A stretch of DNA of 22,842 bases from an uncultured Collinsella sp. (GCA_900544425.1 UQUX01000017.1:1-22842); one strand, 5' to 3'. Positions 13,589-21,966 are shown, counted from the first letter of the stretch. Numbers and translations are program-made. The notes: generated from the sequence alone by a model not told the origin.

Positions 13589-14581
13589 CTAGTAGTCCAG
13601 CTTCCACATGTAGCGGCGCGTCATGTAGTCCTTGTGGGTGACGGCAGAGAGAGCGCGCATGTACACGTTGTTGAGGATCGGCGCAAAGATTAGGTGGTTG
13701 AAGTACTCGCTCACGCTGTCCTTGATGTCGTTGAGGCCGAGCTCCTTGGCGTCGAGCTGATAGACGCGCTCGCCACCGTACTGGTTGACGAAGCGGATGC
13801 CGCGCTCGTCGTTGCAGCGGCTGCGGCCGACGCTGATGAGCTGGAACAGCGAGGTGCGCTTGTCCAGGATCTCAAAGGGGCCGTGGAAGAAGTCGCAGGT
13901 GTTGATGGTGCAGGAGTCGATCTGCAGCATCTCCTGCACGTTGCAGATGCTAAAGACGTAGGCGGCACCAAAAAGCGGGCCCTGGGCCATGACGTTGATG
14001 CAGGGCTTGTCGGCGTTCTGCTCGGCCCACTTGGCAGCGAGCGGACGGGTGTACTCGACGGCCTTGCGATAGATGGGGTCGACCAAGTCGAACGCGGCCA
14101 TAGCGGTCTCATACTCGGCATAGCCCTCGGTCTGCTGCGTAAGCTCCATGGCGATCATGGTCACGACGGCAGAGTTGGTGCGACCCATGCAAGACTCGTC
14201 GACGGCCAGGCTGTCGTACTGGATCTTGTAGTCGCAGACCTCGGTGAGGCCGGACTCGTCAACATAGATGGCGATGGTGCTGGCGCCGTGGTCCTTGGCG
14301 ACCTGGGCGGCGACGATGGTCTCCTTGGTGCCGCGCATGGACACGACGACGGCCAGGGTGTTCTCGTTAACGTAGGCAGGAGTTGCATGCACGAACTCAT
14401 TGCTGGTGTAGCTGGAGCTCACGACCTGCGTGGCCTCGTGCTCCATAAAGTACTGGGCAGGATAGTTGCCGCCGTTGGATCCGCCGGCGCCAATCCACAC
14501 GACGCGCTTGATGCCGCCCTTGTCTGCCTTGTCGGCCAAAACCTGGGAGACGACGTCCTTAACCTGTTCCTGAGTAGTCAT
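13589..14581 (-). CDS. Second SIS-domain deglycase, FrlB/GfrE-like
   Basis: 330 residues, two SIS subdomains. Loops: GAGGSNGGNYPAQY (31-44) and VSMRGTKETI (80-89). E217 in NVQEML and H233 in CDFFHGPFEIL are 16 apart, matching the catalytic pair of FraB/FrlB-type deglycases. The C-terminus TRRYMWKLDY is almost the same as MRRYMWKLSY of the first SIS protein, yet the two are otherwise clearly diverged, so they are paralogues with probably different substrates. In the gfr system one deglycase serves fructoselysine-6-phosphate and the other glucoselysine-6-phosphate (established knowledge); which is which here cannot be told. It is monocistronic and divergent from the second gntR, with two ATACAnGTT repeats 41-60 bp upstream of the ATG. 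Confidence 0.85.
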   Translation of the reverse strand: MTTQEQVKDVVSQVLADKADKGGIKRVVWIGAGGSNGGNYPAQYFMEHEATQVVSSSYTSNEFVHATPAYVNENTLAVVVSMRGTKETIVAAQVAKDHGASTIAIYVDESGLTEVCDYKIQYDSLAVDESCMGRTNSAVVTMIAMELTQQTEGYAEYETAMAAFDLVDPIYRKAVEYTRPLAAKWAEQNADKPCINVMAQGPLFGAAYVFSICNVQEMLQIDSCTINTCDFFHGPFEILDKRTSLFQLISVGRSRCNDERGIRFVNQYGGERVYQLDAKELGLNDIKDSVSEYFNHLIFAPILNNVYMRALSAVTHKDYMTRRYMWKLDY

Positions 14582-14621
14582 CGTGCATCAGCCTTTCTTC
14601 TCGTTTGATGCTCTCAATGGC

Positions 14622-14780
14622 ATACAAGTTACATACATGTTTTGGTTATGTCGACTAGTTGTATGCTATATTTGTCTTAGAAAATTTGCTGATACGGTTT
14701 TCGATAACTTGCTAACAGCGGTTTTGTTGTTGTATTGAATACATGCTTGATTAGATACGCATACAGGTTAGATACAGGTT
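14622..14780. promoter_or_regulatory. Operator array ATACAnGTT in the divergent deglycase/gntR promoter region
   Basis: Exact or near copies on the plus strand: 14622-14630 ATACAAGTT, 14633-14641 ATACATGTT, 14739-14747 ATACATGCT, 14761-14769 ATACAGGTT and 14772-14780 ATACAGGTT. One inverted copy lies near 14657-14664. The first and last pairs are each spaced 11 bp, one helical turn. The last copy ends 6 bp before the gntR ATG and covers its weak ribosome site. It is the likely binding region of the adjacent regulator. Confidence 0.65.
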
Positions 14781-14786
14781 GATCGC

Positions 14787-15509
14787 ATGAACGCTTCATC
14801 TAAAAAGAGACTGGCCCAATACGAGCGCTTGGCGGGCATGCTGCGTGACCGCATCGCCGCCGGCATCTACGCACGCGGAGACAAACTGCCGTCCGAGATG
14901 GAACTCATGGACGAATCGGGTCTGTCGCGCAGCACCGTGCGCCATGCCCTTAAGGTGCTCGTTGATGAGGGTCTAGTGCGCACCGAGCGCGGGCGTGGCG
15001 CCTTCGTGGCCGACACGCCGGCGCTCCACGAGAACAACCTGGTGTTTTCGAGCTATACGGCACAGGTCCAGGGTCAGGGCATGAAGCCCACCACGCGCAC
15101 GGTGGACTCGGGCTTTACCAAGGCGGGCGGCAGCATAGCTAAGTTCTTTGATGCCGCCGTGGGCAGCAAGCTCGTCAAGCTCGTGCGCCTACGCTATCTG
15201 GACGATGCCCCGCTGTGCCTGGAGACCACCTATCTGCCGCCGAGCTTTGGGGCGCTCATCGATCGCGATATCAACGGTTCGCTCTACGCGACGCTGCGCC
15301 AGGAGTTCCACCGCGCGCCGGCCCAGGGACACAAGACCTTTGAGGTATGCTATGCCTCGCAAAACGAGGCGTTTTTGCTCAACGTTGAGCGTGGGCAGGC
15401 GCTGATCCTGATCACCGACTACGTCTACGACACCGACGGCCGCCCGCTCCATGTCTCCAAGCGCATCCAACGCACCGACCGCGCCAAATACACCGAGCCC
15501 ATCGGCTAA
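14787..15509 (+). CDS. Second GntR-family regulator, HutC subfamily (wHTH plus UTRA)
   Basis: 240 residues. The winged helix spans about 10-76 (KLPSELELMDESGLSRSTVRHALKVLVDEGLVRTERGRGAFVA has the family layout with M for L in the PSEMELM stretch). The UTRA domain runs from about 85 to the end (SYTAQVQGQGMKPTTRTVD, LVRLRYLDDAPLCLETTYLPPS, LILITDYVYDTDGRPLHVSKRI). It is the only plus-strand gene outside the IS110 and is divergent from the second deglycase. The repeat array between them suggests it controls both itself and that gene, with a sugar-phosphate as likely effector. It differs clearly from the first GntR protein, and the two promoter sets carry different motifs, so I treat them as separate regulators. 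Confidence 0.94.
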   Translation: MNASSKKRLAQYERLAGMLRDRIAAGIYARGDKLPSEMELMDESGLSRSTVRHALKVLVDEGLVRTERGRGAFVADTPALHENNLVFSSYTAQVQGQGMKPTTRTVDSGFTKAGGSIAKFFDAAVGSKLVKLVRLRYLDDAPLCLETTYLPPSFGALIDRDINGSLYATLRQEFHRAPAQGHKTFEVCYASQNEAFLLNVERGQALILITDYVYDTDGRPLHVSKRIQRTDRAKYTEPIG

Positions 15510-15548
15510 CCTGCCAAAATTAACCTGTCCCTAAATGGTAGGTTTGGG
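15509..15548 (+). repeat. Dispersed imperfect-palindrome repeat, copy C
   Basis: Opposite orientation to copies A and B. It fills the gap between the converging gntR and acetyltransferase genes and overlaps the stop codon and last residues of the acetyltransferase. Confidence 0.65.
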
Positions 15549-16121
15549 GAGGTCGGGGAACCAGATTGGTTTGGGTTGGTTGGGAACGCGCTCGGCTAGG
15601 ACCAACTCCATCCAACACATGTCGTACCAGCGACCGAACTTTTGGGCACAGCGATCGAAGGCGCCCACCAAGCGATATCCCATATGGGCATGGAAATCCT
15701 GGCTGTTATGCGTCAGGTACTCATCGTCCTTATCGTGCGGCACGGCAATGAGCGCGCACATATTGGTGATGCCCATCGCGATCAGACATTGCTTGAGCGC
15801 ATCGTGCAACTTGCGGCCCAGCCCGCCATGGCGCACGTCGCGCGCCAGGTAGATCGATGTCTCGACCGACCAGTCGTATGCCTCGCGGCTGTTGAGCGGA
15901 CTCACATAGGCATAGCCTACCGGACGCCCGTCCAGCTCCATCACCAGATACGGATAGCGCCTGAGCGTGCGCTCGATGCGCCCGGCGAACTCATCAACGC
16001 TCGGCACCTCGTATTCGCAGGTAATCGCCGTCTGGCGCACATATGGCTCATAGATGGCAAGCAACGCCGGCGCGTCTTCGGGCGTCGCCAGGCGAATCGT
16101 CGGCTCGGACATCTCGGTCAT
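15531..16121 (-). CDS. GNAT-family N-acetyltransferase, phosphinothricin-acetyltransferase-like
   Basis: 196 residues from the ATG at 16121, with GAAGGG about 7 bases upstream; longer starts would run into the terminator of the next gene. The order of motifs is that of the Pat/Bar branch: IRLATPEDAPALLAIYEPYV, the ITCEYEVPSVDEFAGRI segment, YAYVSPLNSREAYDWSVETSIYL, the acetyl-CoA loop RHGGLGRKLHDAL (pyrophosphate-binding R/QxxGxG/A), and FHAHMGYRLVGAFDRCAQKFGRWYDMCWMEL. Such enzymes acetylate amino acids or amino-acid analogues, and annotation as herbicide resistance is usually misleading. It converges on the second gntR with a 21-bp gap that is filled by repeat copy C. Confidence 0.92.
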   Translation of the reverse strand: MTEMSEPTIRLATPEDAPALLAIYEPYVRQTAITCEYEVPSVDEFAGRIERTLRRYPYLVMELDGRPVGYAYVSPLNSREAYDWSVETSIYLARDVRHGGLGRKLHDALKQCLIAMGITNMCALIAVPHDKDDEYLTHNSQDFHAHMGYRLVGAFDRCAQKFGRWYDMCWMELVLAERVPNQPKPIWFPDLPKPTI

Positions 16122-16136
16122 ACAACCCTTCTTCCT

Positions 16137-16181
16137 CAAAAGCAAAGGCCGCCCCACGCCAAACCCAGGCGCGGGGCGGCC
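16137..16181 (-). terminator. Intrinsic terminator of the threonine-aldolase-family gene
   Basis: 14-bp GC-rich stem (16147-16160 with 16168-16181, one G-U on the minus strand), loop of 7, followed on the minus strand by TTTGCTTTTG. Confidence 0.85.
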
Positions 16182-16199
16182 CCTTGCCATTACATCAGG

Positions 16200-17225
16200 C
16201 TACAGGACAGCCGCCAACGCGTCGATATCCTCCTGCGTCGTGGCCCAGCTGGTGCAAAAGCGCACCACCGTGTGGGTCTCGTCGTACTTTTCCCAGTACT
16301 CGATCGAGGCGTGCTCGCGGATGCGCACCATGTCCTCGTTGGGCAGAATCACGAACTGCTGGTTGGTCGGCGTCTCCAAGAAGAACTGGTAGCCGCGCTC
16401 ATGCAGCACGCGACGCAGCGCCTGAGCGGTCTCAATCGCCTGGCGACCAATCTCAAAATACAGGCCATCGGTAAAGAGAGCCTCAAACTGCACACCCGTC
16501 AGGCGGCCCTTGGCCAGCAGCGCGCCGTGCTGCTTAATACGCGGAATGGGATGCGCCGGAGCATGCATGCCGCAGAACACCACGGCCTCACCACACAGAG
16601 CGCCGCACTTGGTGCCGCCGATGTAGAACACGTCGCACAGCTGCGCCAGCTCGGGCAGGGTAATGTCGCACTCGTCGGCCGCCAGCGCATAGGCCAGGCG
16701 GGCACCGTCCACAAACAGCGGAATCTCGCGCTTCTGGCACACCGCGTGAATCGCCGCGAGCTCGGCCTTGGAATACAGCGTGCCGTACTCGGTGGACATG
16801 CTCACGTACACGGCGCCCGGAAACACCATGTGTTCATAGCTCTCGTTCTCGTAAAAGACCTCGATGTAATTGTCGAGGTCCTCGGCATGCATCTTGCCCT
16901 CGTAGCCGGGTATGGTGAGTACCTTGTGGCCGCCAAACTCGATAGCGCCCGCCTCGTGGCAGGCAACGTGGCCAGTCTCGGCGGCAACGACGCCCTCGTA
17001 CGGCGCGAGCAACATGTCGATTACCGTGGCGTTGGTCTGCGTGCCGCCTACCAGAAAAAACACGTCGGCATCGGGAGCCTGACAGGCCTCGCGGATAAGC
17101 TGCTTGGCACGCTCGGTGTGCGCATCGGTACCGTAGCCGGGCTGCGGCTCCATATTGGTGTCGACGAGCGCTTGCAGCACTGCCGGATGTGCGCCGTGAG
17201 AATAATCGTTGTTGAACGCGAGCAT
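16200..17225 (-). CDS. ltaE: Threonine-aldolase-family PLP enzyme (low-specificity L-threonine aldolase or relative)
   Basis: 341 residues. Fold-type I PLP enzyme that would cleave L-threonine/allo-threonine to glycine and acetaldehyde. Visible: the N-terminal FNNDYSHGAHPAVLQAL, the cofactor loop VGGTQTNATVI (59-69), substrate/cofactor histidine in ETGHVACHEAGA, FVDGARLAYAL (171-181) with the PLP-contacting Asp, and the Schiff-base lysine K206 in YIGGTKCGAL. The C-terminal small domain is complete. GAGAGGA precedes the ATG at 17225. The gap to the upstream PAP2 gene is only 45 bases, so the two may be cotranscribed, ending at the terminator 16137-16181. Distant family members act on other beta-hydroxy amino acids, so the substrate is not certain. 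Confidence 0.92.
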   Translation of the reverse strand: MLAFNNDYSHGAHPAVLQALVDTNMEPQPGYGTDAHTERAKQLIREACQAPDADVFFLVGGTQTNATVIDMLLAPYEGVVAAETGHVACHEAGAIEFGGHKVLTIPGYEGKMHAEDLDNYIEVFYENESYEHMVFPGAVYVSMSTEYGTLYSKAELAAIHAVCQKREIPLFVDGARLAYALAADECDITLPELAQLCDVFYIGGTKCGALCGEAVVFCGMHAPAHPIPRIKQHGALLAKGRLTGVQFEALFTDGLYFEIGRQAIETAQALRRVLHERGYQFFLETPTNQQFVILPNEDMVRIREHASIEYWEKYDETHTVVRFCTSWATTQEDIDALAAVL

Positions 17226-17270
17226 GGCAATCCTCTCTTACCGGGTATCGGCCAGATGATTCAAACGGAG

Positions 17271-18134
17271 CTATTGTACGCCGTTGGGATAGGCAATGCG
17301 CGCGGCAAGGCACTCGAGTGCCAGTACCAGAGCAAAACCGCAGCTCACATCACTCAAAAAGTGCGCTCCGATCACGATGCGGCCAAAGGCGACGAGCATC
17401 GCGACCACAGCCGCCGCCCAAAAGACCACGCGTCGGCGCGACGGCTCTTGCTTAAAGGCCGCCGCGGGAAGGCCCGCGAGCATCATGCCGATCGCCGCAT
17501 GCGCGGTGTGCCCGCTCGCGAACGACTTGAACCCGTCCTTGATCACGCCGGCGGCAATAAAGGCCCACTTGTCGGGATTGCCGATTACCCACCACGGCTG
17601 AAAATTGAGCCCCGGCGTGACCTCGATCACGCGCATGCGCGGGCGCGACCACAGCGGCTTGACGATCACGTTGAGGATAGTGGCCTGGGCAACCCAAACG
17701 GCGAGCACCATCAGCGCCCAGCGCGTGAGCTCGTCGGGATCGGTGTCGCGCGTAAGGCGGTAGGCGATGACGTTAGCCACAATAACCAGCGCAAACGTCA
17801 GAACCAATTGGGCCGCGATGAGCTTGCCGCCGACGCGCAGCGATCCGATGATCTCGTAGCCGGCCAGACCTACGTTGACGAGGATGCCGAGCACGGCGAG
17901 CCATTTGCTCCCCTTGGAATCGGGACGCACCGCGCGCACGAGCATAACGCCCGCGATGCTCGCCGTCAGCTCAAACGGCAGCTCGCCGGCGGCTTCGATA
18001 AAGCGACCGTACATGCTGGCGATGTTGAACAGCGCACTCGAGATTTGGTAATCGAAAAACGTGCCGGTGAGCAGGCAGAGAGCCAGGATGGCCGCAATAG
18101 CAGCGGCGTCTTTCTTGTATATGTATCCGAACAT
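17271..18134 (-). CDS. PAP2-family membrane phosphatase
   Basis: 287 residues, about six to seven membrane helices. The three phosphatase motifs are KPLWSRPR (about 159-166), FASGHTAHA (about 205-213) and GRIVIGAHFLSDV (about 249-261) with its catalytic His and Asp. These face outside in lipid phosphatases. The motif order fits PgpB/undecaprenyl-pyrophosphate phosphatase-like proteins, but the substrate is unknown. The ATG at 18134 is preceded by AAGGAAGG. It lies downstream of mfd, separated by a large palindrome, and upstream of the threonine-aldolase gene by 45 bases. Confidence 0.92.
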   Translation of the reverse strand: MFGYIYKKDAAAIAAILALCLLTGTFFDYQISSALFNIASMYGRFIEAAGELPFELTASIAGVMLVRAVRPDSKGSKWLAVLGILVNVGLAGYEIIGSLRVGGKLIAAQLVLTFALVIVANVIAYRLTRDTDPDELTRWALMVLAVWVAQATILNVIVKPLWSRPRMRVIEVTPGLNFQPWWVIGNPDKWAFIAAGVIKDGFKSFASGHTAHAAIGMMLAGLPAAAFKQEPSRRRVVFWAAAVVAMLVAFGRIVIGAHFLSDVSCGFALVLALECLAARIAYPNGVQ

Positions 18135-18175
18135 GCCTTCCTTTCGGTCGGGCGGAGGTCAACCAGCAACGTGGC

Positions 18176-18276
18176 GGGACAAAGTAATCAGTAGTTTTTG
18201 TCCCAGGGTCGCCTGCGGCAACGAGCTCGATGCGGCTTTCGCACCTGGGACAAAGAACTACTGATAACTTTGTCCC
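18176..18276. repeat. Long intergenic palindrome with GGGACAAA/TTTGTCCC arms
   Basis: Two 34-base arms (18176-18209 with 18243-18276) are complementary with one mismatch and one indel. Each arm is itself a hairpin, as it begins with GGGACAAA and carries TTTGTCCC further on. It fills most of the gap between mfd and the PAP2 gene. It may terminate mfd transcription, but no simple stem plus T-tract is present. Confidence 0.8.
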
Positions 18277-18289
18277 ACCGACTTACTTG

Positions 18290-21200
18290 TTAGTCGTCGT
18301 CACTGGCACCCAGCTGCTGCAGCAGCATGAGCGCCGCTGCCACCGGGCCGGTGCCGTCGTTGGCGTCGAGGCCGCGGCCCAGGCCGCTGCCCGCGCCGGC
18401 GCCCGCCTTGTAGGGCACCGATAGCTTGCGGCTCTTGGGGAAGTTCACCGCGCCGTAGCGCGTCTTGAACTCAAACGCCACCTTCTTGGGAACGTCGATG
18501 CCCAAAAACGTAATGCGCCCGCCGCTGAGCGTGACGCTCTCGAGCCCCAGGCGCTCGCCGCGAATGCGGATGCGCGCACGGTTGAACAGGTTGAGCCCCG
18601 CCAACGGCAGCTCGCCGTGCGCGGCATCGGTCTCCTCCTGCACCTCGTCAATGCTTTCCAAGTCCTCGGCAGCCGCGAGCTTTCGGTACACGAGCACGCG
18701 CTGATCCACGGCCGGCATGTACTCCTCGGACAGGAAGTAGTCGGCCGGAAGGTTAATGCCCACGCTCGCGGCCTCCACGCCGGCATCGTCGTCGCCGCGC
18801 GCCTCGGCCACGGCCTGGCCCAGCATCTGCGTAAACAGGTCGAAGCCCACGCTCGACAGGTTGCCGTGCTGCTCGGCGCCCATGAGCGAGCCGGCGCCAC
18901 GGATCTCCAGGTCGCGCATGGCGATGCGCATGCCACTGCCCAGGTCCTGGAACTCGGAAAGCGCGGTGAGACGCGCCGTGGCCTCCTCGGTAAGCGGCAG
19001 CTCGCCCGGGAACATAAAGTACGCGTAGGCCTGCGTGGCCGAACGGCCCACACGGCCCTTGAGCTGGTAGAGCTGCGCCAGGCCCAAGCGCTGCGAATCC
19101 TCGATAATAAGCGTGTTGGCGCGCGCGTTGTCGATGCCGCTCTCCACGATAGTCGTGGCGATGAGCACGTCGATCTTTTTGGTCGCGAACTCGATCATCA
19201 CGTCCTCGACCTCGCGCGGGCTCATCTTGCCATGCGCCACGCCCACACGTGCCTCGGGCGCGGCCTCGTGCACGCGCGCCACGGCATCATCGATGGTCTT
19301 GACGCGGTTGGACACGTAGTACACCTGACCGCCGCGGCCCACCTCCAGGCGAATCGCCGCACTCACCACGTCGGGGTCGTACTCCCCCACGTGCACGATC
19401 ACGGGACGACGCCCGGTCGGCGGTGTGGTGATCAGGCTCATGTCGCGCACGCCGCTCGTGGCCATCTGCATGGTTCGCGGAATAGGCGTTGCCGAAAGCG
19501 TGAGCACGTCGATTTGCTCACGCAGGTTCTTGAGCTGTTCCTTGTGCTGCACGCCAAAGCGCTGCTCCTCGTCGATGATCACCATGCCCAGGTTCTTGGG
19601 GTTCACGTCGGCAGAAAGCAAGCGGTGCGTGCCGATGAGCACATCAATCGTGCCCTCGGCAAACGCCTTGAGCGCGCGCTTCTGCTGCGCCGGGGTGCGG
19701 AAGCGGCTGAGCACTTCGACCTCCAGGCCAAACGGAGCAAAGCGCTCAAAGAACGTCTCGTAGTGCTGCTGGGCCAGAATGGTCGTGGGGCAGAGCACCA
19801 TGACCTGGCGGCCGGAGTCCACGCACTTAAACGCCGCGCGCAGGGCAACCTCGGTCTTGCCAAAGCCCACGTCGCCGCACAGCAGGCGGTCCATGGGCTT
19901 GGGCGCTTCCATGTCGGCCTTGATGTCGGCAATAGCCTCCAGCTGGTCGCGCGTCTCGTCGTAGGGAAAGCTCTCCTCCATCTCGATCTGCTCGGGCGTG
20001 TCGGGCGGGCAGGCGATACCGGTAATCGACGAGCGGCGTGTATACAGGTCGACCAGGTCAAACGCCAGCTTTTTGGCATTCTTGCGCGCCTTGTTGGTAG
20101 CCCGCGTCCAGTCGGCGGTGTTGAGCCTGGTCAGGCGCGGCTTGTCGCCGTCGGGGCCAACATAGCGCGTGATGCGGTCGACCTGCTCGAGCGGCACGTA
20201 GAGCTTGTCGCCGTCGGCATATTCCAGCAAAAAGTAGTCGCGCTCCTTGCCGCCCACTTCCTGGCGCGCGATCTCGCTAAAGAGCGCGATGCCGTGAGTG
20301 GCGTGCACCACGTAGTCGCCCGGCTTAAACGGAAACGTGATCTGCGTAATGTCCACCTTGCGGCGGCTGCGCGCGCGGTTGGCATCCATACGGGCGTTGA
20401 GGTCGGCGATCGAGAACACGGCCAGGTTGGCATCGGGCACCACCACGCCCTGCGGCAGGGCGGCATCGACAAAGGTCACGCGTCCGCGCGAGATAGTGGG
20501 CACGGCAGCACCGGCGGCAGCCTGGGCCGCGCCCGCCTCGAGCGAGCGGGCGTTGAGCGCGTCAGCCTTACGCTCGCGAATTGCAGCATGAGCATCCTGA
20601 CGGGCAGCACGATCGGCAGAATCTGCCGCCGCCACGCGCACGCGCTCGCCAATGACGCCGGCGTTTTCGGGCGCGGCCGTCAGCGATTCCTCAAAGGTAA
20701 TGCCCTCGTCGCCAAAGGTGAGCTCCATCGACTCGCGCGCGCCGCGGTCGGGAATGGCAAACACGCAGGCATAGCGCTTGCCCACGACTTCCTGAACGCG
20801 CGTCATAAAACGGTTGTCCGAGCCTGCGATAGCAGGCTGCTCAATCTTGAGCTCGGCCGTCACCGCACCGCCGGCACGGATGAGGCTTACGTAGTTCAAG
20901 CGCTGCTGGGCACCAAAATCGAGCTGTTGAGCGCGCACGTACAGACCATCCAGGCGGTCAATCCCTGCCTCGCCGGCACGCGCCTCGATATCCTCGTAGG
21001 CGCGCAGGCAGTCGTCGAACAGCGAGCGCGGCTCGGACAGAACCACGAGCGCCTTGCCGCTCACGTGCGCCAACGGGCTTACGGTCTGGCCGTACATCAC
21101 CGGCAAAAAGCGGTCGAGCTCGGGCGTGACGATGCGCGCATCCACCATCTCGAGCAGCGCCGCCAGTTTGCTGTCATCCTGGCTGGCGCGATAGAGCGCC

Positions 21201-21913
21201 ACATGCATGTTGTGGACGGCCTCGTCGGTGAGTGCCAGTTCGCGGCAGGGAAAGATTTCGATGCTGTCCTCGTTGCCGATGGTCTGCCCCGTGGAGCTCA
21301 CCATGCGGCGGATGCGGTCAATCTCGTCGCCGAAGAACTCGATGCGCACGGGTGCCTTTTCCTGTGCGGGGAACACCTCGACGGTGTCGCCGTGAACGCG
21401 AAACAAGCCGGGCGCATCGGCGGCGCCGGCATTGGTGTAGCCCATGCCCACCAAGCGCTGCGGCACCTCGTCAAAGGGAATCTCCTCGCCCACCGCAAAA
21501 GTAGTGGACTCCCAGTAGCGGCTCTCGACCGGCGGCACGCAGCGCAGCAGCGCGCGAGCCGAGGCGACCATGATGCAGTTGTCCCCGCGCACGATGCGCC
21601 CCAGAGCCTCGCAGCGCTGCGCCACCACGGCGTCGTCCGGCGCCTGCTCGCGCCACGGATAGTCCTTGCGCTCAGGAAAACGACACACGTGCGCCAGGCC
21701 CACGTAGGCGGCAAGGCTACGCGCGGCGCGATCGGCCGCATCCTCGCCGCTCACGATATAGACCGTCGGGCGCGGAAACTGGGCGGCCGCCATAAGCGTG
21801 CGGCCCGACTGCGACACAGCCAGCGTCACGTCCTCGCCAGCATCGAGCCCGGCCTCGACGGCCTGCAAGGCCTCGGCAGTGTAGAGCTGCGCGGCTATAC
21901 GGTGAATGAGCAT
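18290..21913 (-). CDS. mfd: Transcription-repair coupling factor Mfd
   Basis: 1207 residues. DNA translocase that removes stalled RNA polymerase and recruits UvrA. Domains in order: UvrB-like N-terminal module (about 1-370, with FRVHGDTVEVFPA and RIEFFGDEIDRIRRM), a spacer, the CarD-like RNA-polymerase interaction domain (about 525-595, FKPGDYVVHATHGIALF), a RecG-type helicase with Walker A GDVGFGKT (680-687) and DEEQ (781-784), SATPIPRTMQMA, the second helicase lobe with DNARANTLII and QLKGRVGRS, and the C-terminal TRCF domain. The last 40 residues are Gly/Ala-rich. The ATG at 21913 follows GGAGGAAC; an earlier ATG lies upstream of that site. A terminator-like hairpin sits in its leader (21939-21966). 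Confidence 0.97.
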   Translation of the reverse strand: MLIHRIAAQLYTAEALQAVEAGLDAGEDVTLAVSQSGRTLMAAAQFPRPTVYIVSGEDAADRAARSLAAYVGLAHVCRFPERKDYPWREQAPDDAVVAQRCEALGRIVRGDNCIMVASARALLRCVPPVESRYWESTTFAVGEEIPFDEVPQRLVGMGYTNAGAADAPGLFRVHGDTVEVFPAQEKAPVRIEFFGDEIDRIRRMVSSTGQTIGNEDSIEIFPCRELALTDEAVHNMHVALYRASQDDSKLAALLEMVDARIVTPELDRFLPVMYGQTVSPLAHVSGKALVVLSEPRSLFDDCLRAYEDIEARAGEAGIDRLDGLYVRAQQLDFGAQQRLNYVSLIRAGGAVTAELKIEQPAIAGSDNRFMTRVQEVVGKRYACVFAIPDRGARESMELTFGDEGITFEESLTAAPENAGVIGERVRVAAADSADRAARQDAHAAIRERKADALNARSLEAGAAQAAAGAAVPTISRGRVTFVDAALPQGVVVPDANLAVFSIADLNARMDANRARSRRKVDITQITFPFKPGDYVVHATHGIALFSEIARQEVGGKERDYFLLEYADGDKLYVPLEQVDRITRYVGPDGDKPRLTRLNTADWTRATNKARKNAKKLAFDLVDLYTRRSSITGIACPPDTPEQIEMEESFPYDETRDQLEAIADIKADMEAPKPMDRLLCGDVGFGKTEVALRAAFKCVDSGRQVMVLCPTTILAQQHYETFFERFAPFGLEVEVLSRFRTPAQQKRALKAFAEGTIDVLIGTHRLLSADVNPKNLGMVIIDEEQRFGVQHKEQLKNLREQIDVLTLSATPIPRTMQMATSGVRDMSLITTPPTGRRPVIVHVGEYDPDVVSAAIRLEVGRGGQVYYVSNRVKTIDDAVARVHEAAPEARVGVAHGKMSPREVEDVMIEFATKKIDVLIATTIVESGIDNARANTLIIEDSQRLGLAQLYQLKGRVGRSATQAYAYFMFPGELPLTEEATARLTALSEFQDLGSGMRIAMRDLEIRGAGSLMGAEQHGNLSSVGFDLFTQMLGQAVAEARGDDDAGVEAASVGINLPADYFLSEEYMPAVDQRVLVYRKLAAAEDLESIDEVQEETDAAHGELPLAGLNLFNRARIRIRGERLGLESVTLSGGRITFLGIDVPKKVAFEFKTRYGAVNFPKSRKLSVPYKAGAGAGSGLGRGLDANDGTGPVAAALMLLQQLGASDDD

Positions 21914-21938
21914 GCTGTTCCTCCGGCATTGCAACGCC

Positions 21939-21966
21939 AAAAGCCCGCCGGGGCAAGCTCGGCGGG
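21939..21966 (-). terminator. Terminator-like hairpin just upstream of mfd
   Basis: 7-bp stem CCCGCCG (21944-21950) with 21960-21966, loop of 9, followed on the minus strand by C and four T. It ends about 25 bases before the mfd start, which leaves no room for a promoter between it and the mfd ribosome site. Confidence 0.6.

Noticed and set aside
14641..14786. Riboswitch or T-box in the leader of the second gntR
   Set aside because: The region is AT-rich with repeated short motifs and no conserved aptamer-like stems; an operator array explains it better.
15531..16121. Herbicide or antibiotic resistance gene
   Set aside because: The protein resembles the Pat/Bar branch of GNAT enzymes, but such genes are common housekeeping amino-acid acetyltransferases; nothing nearby suggests resistance.
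15642..18194. 850-codon plus-strand open frame across acetyltransferase, aldolase and PAP2 genes
   Set aside because: It spans three well-supported minus-strand genes and their gaps, and has no recognisable motif. GC-rich codon usage explains the lack of stops.
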